Of a stretch of 20,137 nucleotides of DNA, positions 8,879-18,779 are shown piece after piece. The DNA comes from Haplomitrium mnioides (lineage: Eukaryota; Marchantiophyta; Haplomitriopsida; Calobryales). How positions within the stretch are numbered: position 1 is the stretch's first letter; every line of letters begins with the position of its first letter. Where the stretch lies: contig JBNGIS010017268.1 in the NCBI GenBank assembly GCA_049999725.1, positions 1-20,137 of the forward strand, given 5' to 3'. The notes below the pieces were generated by a model, which was not told the origin of the DNA, did not search any database, and was given only the letters and a program-made list of their open reading frames with translations. Made by a program: the position numbers and the translations under genes.

Positions 8879-9853
8879 ATGAGCCATAACCGTGTACGAA
8901 GAAAAACACGGGCTAGGTATGTGTCTGAATACTCTTCTGATAGTTCAAGCATAAATGAGGAAACAGAGGAGAGCTCTGCATCTACCTTGGAAAGTGACAG
9001 TGACTCCGATAGCAGCAGCTCTCATGATTAAGGATCTTCGAGAAGGAAGAAACAGAGAAAGGAGCGAAGGATTTGAAAGGCTACCAAAGGAAGGGGATCT
9101 CGCCTAGCAGAATTGAGTTCAAAGATAGAGGTAATGCAGGCCTTCCTTGTGAGCATGAAGCTAAATCTAGAGAAGGGAGCATATACCTCCCAAGCTAAAT
9201 AACCAGATGGGTGGGTCGCAACCGGACCCACAAAAATTATAGTTATGGTGTGGTGGAATTGTGGTCATCGACGGCATGTTTCCCCCAATTGCCCGGAACC
9301 ATGGAGGCAAAAGTTTGAGTATCCAATTGCCATACATTCCCAATATGTGGAGAAGGAAGGAGCTTGGATAAAGAAGGAAACCTCAACCATAGAGGATTGT
9401 TATCAAGTAAGGGCCAAAGCAAAATCCAAGCCTCACCATAAGAGCAAGAGCAAGAAGCGGCAAAAGGCTAAGAAGGGTGTGAATCATGTGTGGTCACCCA
9501 TGAGCGATTATGAATACAAGATAGAAGACCCCACCTGGTTCCACCCGATACAACCAGAAGATAAGAGAGAATTGGTCAGTGCCTCGAAGGCGGCTCTCGA
9601 GGAGGAGAAAAATGAGGAGAACCTACAACATGTCCTCGAACTACAATCGCTAGGCGATCCAAATGAGCTCAAGGAGATGGGAGTATTCCTTGTCGCGATG
9701 CAGAATCTTACCCCTAGCATCGTTCAAGCAGAGGCGGAAGGATCAGAACCAAAAGAAGAGGAATCCGTGCGCATGTTAAAGGACCTCGAAAGGGTGCCAC
9801 TACAGCAAGGAAGGGAGGGCACAACTAAACCTCAACCCCTGCAAGAGGAGGAG
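8879..9853 (+). pseudogene. Short gag remnant with one damaged zinc knuckle (5' part, cut by insertion)
   Basis: The frame from ATG 8879 is kept for 325 codons, up to the insertion site. It has in-frame stops at 9029 (TAA), 9074 (TGA) and 9200 (TAA). In order: an Arg-rich start, a Ser/Asp/Glu-rich acidic stretch (residues about 22-50), a basic patch, a short helical segment (LAELSSKIEVMQAFLVSMKL), then a single knuckle at about 9251-9286 (WWNCGHRRHVSPNC). In the knuckle, the first Cys of CX2CX4HX4C is replaced by Trp at 9251-9253. A Lys-rich run follows (9415-9475), then a Glu-rich tail. Only about 120 residues precede the knuckle and I see no capsid domain, so this copy may come from a non-autonomous or internally deleted element. 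The open frame appears to continue to 9937, but its last 28 codons belong to the inserted LTR. Confidence 0.72.
9849..9853. repeat. Target-site duplication, left copy (AGGAG)
   Basis: AGGAG lies immediately outside the TGTGGCACC end of LTR copy A. The identical five bases follow the far end of LTR copy B at 18507-18511. Ty3/gypsy integration makes 4-5 bp duplications. Confidence 0.82.
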
Positions 9854-12800
9854 TGTGGCACCCCTTCTTCCTTCCTTAACGCCCAGTTGATGCTATTTCA
9901 GAGGAAAATGGGGACAAAGAACAACCGAGCTCTTTAATGATACGGCCCAAGAACCTTCATTAGTGAATTCAGGTCTTAACAATCCTGAACTTCTTACCTT
10001 GCATTTCCACACTACTCTGAACCCCGCCAAGCACAAGACACACTTGTATTCCTCTCCACCACATACAGAGCAATCACAACTCAAATGATTTTGAGGTGCA
10101 CCTAACATTGTGTTTGATGCAAATCTAGTTGTAGATATTGAATGTCCCTTCCTATGAACACAGGTGTATGCAATTATTACATAGGAATGAACTTGTAGCA
10201 TTCTCCTATACGCTACGCCCTAACACCATCAAGGCTAATCACTCCTCCAACCACTGAACTGTCAACGGGGCCAACTACTCCAACACCCAAACAAAGCAAA
10301 GCTATGTGATTTAATCTCTCAACAAAATGGAAATTACAACCCAAGTGTGGAACCCATCCTACTAGCCTTCCTATGCACATGCAGAACTATCTCCCTCTCT
10401 TAGTTACTCTCCTAACATCACTCCCCCCACTATTATACAGCAAATTATTTCAAACACTTCAGCCCGACCAGAATTGTAAGTAAGGTAGCCTTGTTTTTCT
10501 CCCAAGCCAGCTCGAATTCTCCCCTGTGACCTGCCTCAACCTTCTCAACACCATCCTCTATCCATTGAAGTTCCAAACAAAGGTTTAGAATCTATGTTCC
10601 GAATATGAGCCCTTGCTCTACAAACACAACAATACCAGAACCATTATCCACACTCTCACTCTCTCCTCACTCACACACCTTATCGAGATAATTTTTTAAT
10701 TTCCAAAATTAGAAGCCCTCAATTTATTTCCTTAGGCTCAGAAGAGGTCTTATTTAACTTCCACCTCTGGAAGATAGCTCTCCTAGCTGCTAGATCACCC
10801 ACTCCATCCAAGAATTGGCTGGATCTTCCTTGTAGTGCGCAAGCACTAACGTGGCCACTCCTCTCATTTCTCCACAAGAATGTAACAAGAGCAACACTCT
10901 CCTAATGCTTATAGGACTGATCTCCTAAACAAACCAAAGCAAAGACGACACCAAGACCCCCCTTTGGCTGCCCCTTCCAAAATACAAACCAAAAGAATTC
11001 TCCTCTTCTCCAAGTGTTGGTCCACCTCCAAATGTTGGTCTTCCTTAAAAGATGAGTCCACATGAGTAGTTGTAGCCTCTTGAGCCTCTTGCTCAATGAT
11101 TGCCAGAAGCTCCTGAGGACACCTCCACTCTGTGATGGTTTTCCTTCACGAGTACACCTACTTCACCAAAGGTCTCACCAAAACTTTCTCCTCCCTATCC
11201 CGCTGCTCTCTCTACACAGAAAATTAGTCCTTGTAGCTTCACAACAAGGTAGTCTATCCTTGTGTTTTCTTTCCTCCCCAGGCTTGACATTTCATCACTG
11301 CCCTTCTTTGAAGGTCCTCGTTTCCCTTATCTGATAGTTGAGGGGTGCATCTTGCCTTTTCCCACAACCTCAAAGTGGATTTTCTTTTCAGATTCAGAAA
11401 CTGAAATAGGTGCAAAAGGCTGCGCTTTGCTGTGCTCCTCCCAATAAGACTGATTTCATGCCAATCTGACATTTGTAGCTCTTGTAATCTTCATTTGAAA
11501 ATACATACCTTTTCCTTTGTTTTTTCCATTTTTTAGCTTGACAGTCCGTAAGATCCTTTGGATATCGAGCATCTAGCACGTGGCATGTTGGGGGAGACCA
11601 TTAGATTCCTCGGACTTGTAAACCTGTGAGATTCCTTGGACGTCAGATAGTGGACACGTGGCGCTTTGGGGGAGCCCGTTGGATTCCTCGGACTCGGAAA
11701 TCCGTGAGATTCCTCGGAACTGCAGGTCAACTTCGAGTTGTTAGTCAAAGGTGACGGTCCAACTTCTCTATAGAAAATGGCGTTGAATGGCGCCCCTTCA
11801 GATGACATGGCAGTTCGGACTTCGGACTCTTTGTTCCGCAAAAATCTTCAGACTCCCTCTTCCGTGGTCAACTTTGGATTGTTGGTCAAAGGTGACGATC
11901 TAACTTCCCTAAGGAAAACGTCGTCCGACGGTGCCTTTTTGGACACGTGGCACTTAGGAGAAGCTCGTTGGTTTCCTTGGACTCGCCAGCCTGTGAGATT
12001 CCTTAGACGTCGCACAGCGGACACGTGGCGCTTCGGGGGATTCCGTTGGATTCCTCGCGGAGTAAGAATATTGGCTCAGTCAAACTTTCAAACATCGCAG
12101 CCACACTCTCTCGAACTTCCACCTTGTCCTCTCTGGATCTTCGATAGATCGCTCATTTGGCACTCCTTGTTCTTTTGGCCGGACCGTCGATAGATCGCCC
12201 TTTCGACTGATCTCTCCTTGCTCTTCCGGTTGGATCTCCCCACGGATCCCTGTTAAGTGGGCTCTCCATCTTGGAAGATCATTTGGAACCCACTTACCCA
12301 AGCTCCTCACTTATGGAGGCTGAGTCACGTTAGGCCTTGCGGAGGCCCGCCACCTCCCCATGAAGACTCGCGGACTCCCTCTATCGGACTATGACTGTCA
12401 GACAGCAGACCTCGGACCCCCTCCATCGGACTACGACTGTTAAACAGAAGACTTCGAACCCCCTCGGACTGCGATCGTCGATCTCCTTCAGACTGCGTAG
12501 CTCGCACTCCTTCGGATTGCGGACCTCGGATTGTGGACTTCGGACTGCGGTCATCGGGCTGCGGACTTCGGACTACGACCGTTGGCCTAGTTTGGACTGC
12601 GTACCTCGGAAAGCGGACTTTGGACTACGGCCGTTAGATTGCATACCTCGGAAAGCGGACTTCGGACTGCGGCCGTTGGACAGTGGACCTCGGACCCCCT
12701 CAGTAAGTTGTGAAAATGCTCGAATTAGGAACCACAAGGAGCTCCCTTTTGAACCAACCCCTCGCATTCCTTCGTCAAACTTTCTCACTTCATCTCTGTA

Positions 12801-13607
12801 CTATGTCGAACTTTCCAACTTGTTCTCGCCGGATCTGCAATAGATCACCCTTTCGGCTGATCCCTCCTTGCTCTTCATGTTGGACCTCTCAACGGATCCC
12901 TATTAAGTGGGTTCTCCATATGAGAAGGTCACTCGGAACCCACTTGATCGGGCTCCTCACTTAGGAAGGTTGAGTCCCGTTAAGGAAGACTCCGGTTGTC
13001 CGACTGCAGACTTCGGACTAAGGTCGTCACTTAACTTCCAAAATGTAGTTCTTCCTTATTTCCACTTTATTCTCTTCGATTCAAATTGCATTGCGATTGC
13101 CTCAAGCTCCAATCTCTATCAAGATATTGCATGCCTCAAATGGTCACGAATTGAGGATTCAATGGTCAAAATTGTTGGCCCCTCTGTCCTGCATCCCGAC
13201 TTCCACCCCTTTCCTCCGTTCTTGCCCAGTTGTACAGCTATGGCCGTGAACTCTGTCTCCATTGTCTCGCTCTGATAGCAGTCCTCTCATGTAATCCTCC
13301 TCAATAGGTTTGAAGTGAATCTTAATGCTTGCTTTTCCTTTTTTCTGTCTAAGGTTTCCTCCGTCTGTGTCCTTTCTGCTTTTTCTTCCTTATTCTGCCA
13401 CACTCTGGTTTCCTTTGTTGCTCTTCAACCTTTCTATCCATGGCTTATAATCTTGATCGTTTCCTTCTCTTCAAGCATATCTTGAGTCTTTTTGATGTTC
13501 ATTAGAAGCCTCGTTGACCCCAAAACCCAGAATCTCCATGGCTTCTCACTTAATTTTTGAAATTTTTTTGAAAATATTACACGAAGTACCTTCAAACCCG
13601 GCTGACA
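9854..13607 (-). repeat. LTR copy A (3' LTR of the nested element, 3,754 bp)
   Basis: Read on the minus strand it starts TGTCAGCCGGGTTTGAAGG at 13607 and ends GGTGCCACA at 9854. The parts are a head (13607 to about 13020), a central module (about 12985-12760), a GTCCGA array (about 12710-12365), a second central module (about 12345-12070), a shortened composite array (about 12060-11590) and the 1.7-kb tail (11570-9854). The tail has the same length as that of copy C to within a few bases, so all length change lies in the arrays and modules. It is the reverse complement of copy C and forms the right arm of the inverted repeat. Confidence 0.85.
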
Positions 13608-13622
13608 TGACTCCCCTTTTAA
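13608..13622 (-). other. Polypurine tract of the nested element
   Basis: Read on the minus strand the sequence is TTAAAAGGGGAGTCA directly before the TGTCAGCC start of the 3' LTR. A purine run at this position primes plus-strand DNA synthesis in LTR elements. It fixes the orientation of the whole LTR family. The equivalent position beside copy C (4120-4139) has no such tract, as expected for a 5' LTR. Confidence 0.72.
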
Positions 13623-13759
13623 TTGTGCAGTATCCCCACAAACATTCGTCTCGCCTTCAGTTGGATAACTCTTTGGCTGCATTTCCTTGCTACTCTTAAA
13701 AGAGAATTACAAAATGCTAGTTATTTACATCCCGCTCCGTTCTCCCCCTTTGATGGTTA

Positions 13760-14994
13760 CAACCTCTACATGTTTGAGAACCCCCTAGCTAGTGAGCCTC
13801 TATCACTTCTCTTTCATCTTGCTCCCTATTGACATATTTCTTAAGTCGATCATAGTGTACGTGATTGGTGATCTTCTCTCCTTCCAAGGTCTCGAGCTCT
13901 GCTTACCTGTTTGAATGCAGCTTAGTGAGCACTAACGATCCCATCCACCTGGTGTGCATGTTTCTGGGAAAGTGCACCACCTTGCCATCATAAAACAACA
14001 CCAGATCCCCATCTCATGCATCCACTGGTTTGAGCCCTTTGTCATGTTGTTTTTTTTCAACTCATATTGATGTTCCAACAGTTCTTGGGCCTGCACTCAC
14101 GTCTCCTCCAACACCTCAAGCTGATGTATTCTCTCTATCCTTCTTTGGTTTTCCCCCAACCTCTCTTCAACTACCACCCTCGCCGTCGGCACGTCGAGTT
14201 CTACAGGTACTAGGGCGTGTTGCACGAAAGCCAGAAAGTAGGGGCAGTAGCCTGTCGTAGTCTTGTAGGCCAGATTGTAACGTGGGTTGCCGGTTAGCAA
14301 CTTCAGATCCCAATCTGCATTATTGGCAGCCACTGACTTGCTAAGGATTTTCCCCATTATTCTGTTTTCTCTCTCTGTCAGCCCATTGGCCTTCGGATGA
14401 TAAGTTGTCATCCGGCGGTGCTTGATCAAATATTGGCTTGTTAAATCTTACACCACCTAGTTTACAAAGTGCGTGCCTTAGTTGCTAACCTACTCCAATG
14501 GTACCCCAAACTTGCAAAAAGTCTACTCATATAAGAAGGCTCTGATTGTCCTCGCATCATCTTTTTGGGTGGCCCTTGCTTCGACCCACTTAGTCGTGTA
14601 GTCTGTAGCGAGCAAGATGTACCGGTTCCCCCACTTCTCCACAGATGGGTGGAGGGTGTGATTGGCCCAATGAAGTCGATACCCCACTTCTCAAAAAGCA
14701 CCAACAGGATAATTGGAACCAACGGGTGATGCCAAAGGCCGTTGGTTTCCCTATCATTTGACAGGAGTCGCATTTCTTCACAAAGAAATACACATCCTTG
14801 TGCAAGATAGGCCACCTATACCTTGCGCTCAGCACCTTCCGTAGTGTGGTCTGTGTCACGAAGTGGCCACCCACCTCTTCTCCATGTAGTGCCCTCATCA
14901 CAACTGTGGCTTGATCCTTCTCCAAGCACCTCTTGAGTGTTCCATCCATCCCTAGCTTATGCAACACCCCCTTTATCATCAAATAAGGCCTCAC
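13760..14994 (-). pseudogene. Integrase of the nested Ty3/gypsy element (broken)
   Basis: Integrase joins element DNA to the chromosome. The N-terminal zinc finger is intact: His at 14886-14884, His seven residues on, Cys 31 residues later, then CDSC ending at 14761. A frameshift near 14735 follows. The core has its first catalytic Asp at 14675-14677 (KWGIDFIGPI). A second frameshift lies near 14630, and stops occur near 14525, 14490 and 14478. The second catalytic position, normally SDQG, reads SN-stop-G, an Asp to Asn change at 14481-14483. The catalytic Glu remains at 14373-14375 (NGLTERENR). The C-terminal part near 14005-13820 (DLVLFYDGKVVHFPRN, then TLEGEKITNHV, then YDRLKKYV) matches the usual gypsy integrase tail, with a stop inside it. 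There are several independent lesions, so it is not functional. Confidence 0.88.
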
Positions 14995-15046
14995 CTTCCG
15001 GAGGAAGATTGTCGCTGCCGTTCAGTAATTGTGCGAAAAGAAGGAA

Positions 15047-15628
15047 TTATATGATGCTAGAATATTCTGTGGGCTTTCTCGCTCTGACATGAAACAAATC
15101 CTCATCTCGAAAAGGTTCATCTACCTCATTTGCGTTGACTTGCCCGTCCACCTTGGAGAATAAATCTGCATTGAGGTGCTTCTTCTCCGGTTTGACTCGC
15201 ACCTTGAAATTGAACTCCTGAAGGAGGAGCATCAAGCTCGCAATCCTCCCTGTCAGGTCTGGTTTGTTAACGATGTACTTAAGGGCATTGTGATCTCTAT
15301 GAAATATCACCTTGTAGTGGAGGAGATAGTGCCGGAATTTTTTCAGCGAGTATATGATTCCCATGGCCTCCCGGTCTGTTGCTGAGTAGTTCTTCTTTGC
15401 AGAAGACAACAATCTACTCGCAAAGTAAATTGGATGATCTTGACCCTCCTCATCTAACTGGCTGAGTACTGCACTTATACAGAACCCTAACACATCAATC
15501 ATGACATGAAACTCCTTCCCCCAAGTAGGCAGTATGAGCACTGGTGCATTTGCGAGCCTCCTCTTTAGCTCACTAAAACAGGACAACCTTTCCGGTGTGA
15601 GCTCAAAGTCACTGCCAACCTTGGTCAT
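15047..15628 (-). pseudogene. RNase H domain of Ty3/gypsy pol
   Basis: RNase H degrades the RNA of the RNA-DNA hybrid during reverse transcription. This is an uninterrupted 193-codon stretch, the best preserved part of pol. It begins in the connection region (ELTPERLSCFSELKRRLANA) and has the expected acidic residues: Asp in HVMIDVLG, Glu in DREAMGIIYSLKKFRHYLL, Asp in RDHNALKYIVNKP and Asp near NADLFSK. Family members usually have TDH where this has RDH. A TGA just upstream (15629-15631) separates it from the RT, and a frameshift between 15047 and 14994 separates it from integrase. The apparent start Met at 15628 is simply the first Met after that stop, not a real start. Confidence 0.9.
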
Positions 15629-16515
15629 TCATGTGATAGGTAGTGCTACTAGTGCAAACTCGGCAATTAATCTTCTATAATACCCTACACATCTCCGAAA
15701 ACCCAGCACCGCCTTTAGATTAGTGGGGAAGGTTACTCTCATCCAATTACTCACCTTCTCTTGGTCCACCGCGATTCCCTGACTGGATACTCAGTGGCCT
15801 AAGAGTATGCCCTGCTTGACTCCAAAGAAGAGTTCCCCACAATGCAACCTCAAGCCAGTTTCCTGACAACGCTGGAAGGTGAGCCTCACATTCAACTCAT
15901 GATCACATGTTCTCCTATACACCACAAAGTCATCTATGAAAATCTCCAATAACTTCCTCAAGTAATCATGGAAAAATATTCATCATCATCATTTGAAAAG
16001 TCCCTCGCGCGTTACACAACCCAAATGGAATTCTTCTGAAGGCAAACAACCACACTCCATGGCGAATGTTGTTTTCAACTGGTTTATCTCCGAGATCCAT
16101 AGTTGATTGTACCCGGAATACTCGACAATGAAACTGTAGACTTCATGCCCTACCACTAAGTCCAACACCACATCTATGAATGATAGAGAGTAATGGTCTA
16201 TCTTAGTTACCTCATTCAGCTTCCTTAAGTCTTGGCACACCTTGATTTTTTGTTTGTTGTCTAGTCTAATCTTTTTGGGTACCACCACCAGAGGAGACAC
16301 CGGTTCGTTGTTCAAGTCTTGTAAATGAAGCCAACCTCAAACAACTTGTCTATCTCTTCTTTCACCATTAAAGAGAACTTGAGATTCATTCAATATTGAC
16401 GCTGTCGTACCGGTATAGCCGTGGGTTCTAGGTCAATGTGATGCTCGCCTAACTCCATCGAGACTCCCTTTAGGTCTATGTGGCTCCAAGCAAAAACGTC
16501 GCTGAGGTTTGTTAG
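15629..16515 (-). pseudogene. Reverse transcriptase of Ty3/gypsy pol (N-terminus deleted, frameshifted)
   Basis: The RT copies element RNA into DNA. The order of motifs is canonical: LSDVFAWSHIDLKGV (about 16500-16450), VRQRQY then a TGA where Arg would fit, KEEIDKL, SPLVVVPKK (about 16293), KVCQDLRKLNEVTK, YSGYNQLWI, QLKTTFAMECG, and the palm active site FIDDF at 15926-15940. A one-base frameshift near 16053 moves the RIPFGLCNA motif to another frame, and a second near 15976 returns to the palm. Another stop is at 15791-15793 (LLGH-stop-V). The wording resembles the plant Athila/Tat side of Ty3/gypsy, but I cannot place it firmly. Pol similarity stops at about 16515, where LTR copy B begins, so protease, gag and the start of pol are gone. 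Confidence 0.88.
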
Positions 16516-18506
16516 GGATTCCACGGACTCACCAACCCGTGAGATTCCTTGGACGTTAGATAGCGGACATGTGGCGCTTTTGGGGTGCCCGTTGGATTCC
16601 TCGCTGAGTAAGAACAGTGACTCTGTCAAACTTTCCGCCTTGTCCTCTCCGAAGCTTTGATAGATCGCTCTTTTCGGCACTCCTTGTTCTTCCCGCCATA
16701 CCATCGATAGATCGCCCTTTCGGCTGATCCCTCCTTTCTCTTTCGATTGGATCTCCCCTCCTTGTTCTTCCGGCCAGACCATCGATAGGTCGCCCTTTCG
16801 GCTGATCTCTCCTTGCTCTTTCGATTGGATCTCCCCACTGATTCCTGTTAAGTGGGCTCTCCACGTCGGAAGATCATTCAGAACCCACTGAACTGGGCTC
16901 CACACTTAGGGAGGTTGAGTGTTGTTAAGCCTTGCAAGGTCTCGCCAACTCCCCCTGAAGACTTGCAGACTCCATCCATCGGATTGCAACCGTCGGACAG
17001 CGGACCTCAGACCCCTTCCATTGGACTACGACCGTCGAACAGAAAACTTTGGACCCCCTCGAGCTGCAGACTTCAGATTGCAACCGTCGACCTCGTTTGG
17101 ACTGTGTACCTCAGACTCCTTTGGATTGTGGACCTAGGACTACAAACTTCGGACTATGGTTGTTGGGCTGCGGACTTCAGACTGCGACCATCGGCCTCCT
17201 TCGGACTTCGTACCTCGGACTACGGACTTCGGACTGTGGCCGTCGAGCTGTGGACTTTGGACTCCCTCTATCGGACTATGACCGTCAGACAGAAGACCTT
17301 GGATCTCCTCCCTCAGACTGTGACCGTCGAACAGAAGACTTTGGACCTCCTTGGACCCCCTCCCTCGTACTGTGATCGTCGAACAGAAGACTTTGGACCT
17401 CCTCGGACTGCGGACTTTTGACTGCGACCATTAGCCTCTTTTAGATTGCGGACCTCGGACTCCTTCGGACTGCGGACCTCAGACTGCGGACTTCGAACTA
17501 CGGCCGTCAGGTTGCAGACTTCGGACTCCCTCCATCGGACTGCGACCGTTGAACCCCCTCCCTTGGACTGCGGCCGTCGGACAAGGGACCTTTGACCCCC
17601 TTGATAAGTTGTGAAAACACTCGATATAGAAACTACAATGGGTTCCTTTTTGAACCAACCCCTTGCATTCCTCCATCAAACTTTCTCACTTCACTGCCGT
17701 ACTCTGTCGAACTTTCCAACTTTTCCTCGCTGGATCTGCGATAGATCACCCTTTCAACTGATCCCTCCTTGCTCTTCCGGTTGGACCTATCAACGAATCC
17801 CTGTTAAGTGGGTTCTCCACATCGGAAGGTCACTCAGAACCCCCTTAACCGAGCTCCCCACATAGGAAGGCTAAGTCCCGTTAAGGAAGACTACGGCCGT
17901 CAGACTGCGGACTTCGGTCTCCTTCGGAGTGCGGTCGTCGCTTAACTTCCACAAAGTCGTTCTTCTTTATTTCTGATTTATTCTCTTTGATTCAAATTGC
18001 ACTATAATTGCCTCGAGCTCCTCTCTCTATCAAGTTATTGCACGCCTCAAGTGGTCACGAATTGAGGATTCAATAGTCAAAACTTTTGGCTCCTCCATTC
18101 TGCATCCCGACTTCCACCCTTTTCCTCCGTTCTTGCCCATTTTTGCACCTATGGCCATGAACTCTATGCCTTGATAGCAGTCCTCCCATGTGATCCTCCT
18201 CAACATGTTTGAAGTGAATCTTGTTGCTTGCTTTTCCTATTTTCTTCTTAAGGTTTCCTCCGTCTTTGCCTTTTCTACTTTCTCTTCTACATTCCGCTCC
18301 ACTCTAGTTTCCTTTGTTTCTCCTCAACCTTTCCATCCATGGCTTATAACCTTGATCTTTCCCTCCTCTCTAAGCATGTCTTGAGTCCTTTTGATGTTCA
18401 TTGGAAGCCCGGTTGACCCCAAAACCCAGAATCTGCGTAGCTTCTCACTTAATTTTTGAATTTTTTTTGAAAATATTACATGAAGTATCTTCAAACCCGG
18501 CTTACA
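16515..18506 (-). repeat. LTR copy B (truncated 5' LTR of the nested element, about 2.0 kb)
   Basis: Read on the minus strand it starts TGTAAGCCGGGTTTGAAG at 18506 with the same head as copies A and C (to about 17935). A central module (17890-17670), a GTCCGA array (17600-16960), a second central module (16930-16630) and about one composite unit follow. It then stops at about 16515 against RT sequence. The composite array, the 1.7-kb tail and the ACA end that should follow are absent. The reading frame at 16905-16390 is half LTR module and half RT, a by-product of this deletion junction. Confidence 0.83.
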
Positions 18507-18511
18507 AGGAG
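18507..18511. repeat. Target-site duplication, right copy (AGGAG)
   Basis: AGGAG directly follows the TTACA end of LTR copy B and matches 9849-9853. Confidence 0.82.
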
Positions 18512-18700
18512 CCCCCGTAAGACCAATCTAGGCCAAGCCCCAAACCCGAGTTGAGAGGGGAAGTGACGTTAGTGTAAGGGAAATGCTGCAACATAAGCTT
18601 TGAGATGCCCACGCGCCAGAAGCATGAATTGCGAAGAGAAAGAGTGGCAAATGACCTTCGTTAGAAGCGATGACGCTAAGGATCGGAGCATGCTCCTCTT
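18512..18700 (+). pseudogene. Resumed gag-like reading of the outer element, after the insertion
   Basis: If the insertion and one target-site copy are ignored, the gag frame from 8879 re-enters here in phase. It shows plausible protein-like sequence (PELRGEVTLV, then GKCCNISFEMPTRQKHELRR) with TAA at 18518 and a second TAA near 18575, ending at a TAG near 18691. It continues the basic character of the gag tail. I do not recognise a domain, so the case rests on phase and position rather than similarity. Confidence 0.5.
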
Positions 18701-18779
18701 CCTAGGGCGTTAACGGGCTTTATGGGGGTCCAAACCCACTTCAGACTTCATGGTTCTCAGGGATTTTACGAAAACGTGG

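Larger units (their letters stand above)
9854..18506 (-). mobile_element. Nested Ty3/gypsy element, opposite orientation (8,653 bp)
   Basis: Its outer ends are TGTGGCACC at 9854 and GGCTTACA at 18506, flanked by matching AGGAG. Reading along the minus strand: a truncated 5' LTR (18506 to about 16515), reverse transcriptase, RNase H, integrase, a polypurine tract, and a 3' LTR (13607-9854). The 3' part of the 5' LTR, the primer site, gag, protease and the N-terminus of pol are missing, removed by one internal deletion at about 16515. It belongs to the same LTR family as its host element. The two LTRs differ at roughly 15% of positions by a rough hand count over about 230 bp of the head, so the insertion is old. 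Confidence 0.82.

Noticed and set aside
9854-9937. C-terminal 28 codons of the frame at 9245-9937 as part of gag
   Set aside because: These bases are the end of the inserted LTR, shown by the match to 8500-8584 on the other strand and by the target-site duplication at 9849-9853.
12391-12843. 150-codon plus-strand frame
   Set aside because: Spans the GTCCGA array and central module of LTR copy A. Open only because the repeat unit lacks stops in that frame.
16390-16905. 171-codon minus-strand frame as a possible gene
   Set aside because: It is a fusion by deletion. The first part is LTR module and only the last 44 or so codons are reverse transcriptase.
16852-17421. 189-codon plus-strand frame, one of the longest in the window
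   Set aside because: Lies wholly in the array of LTR copy B and is antisense to the element. Peptide is low-complexity repeat.
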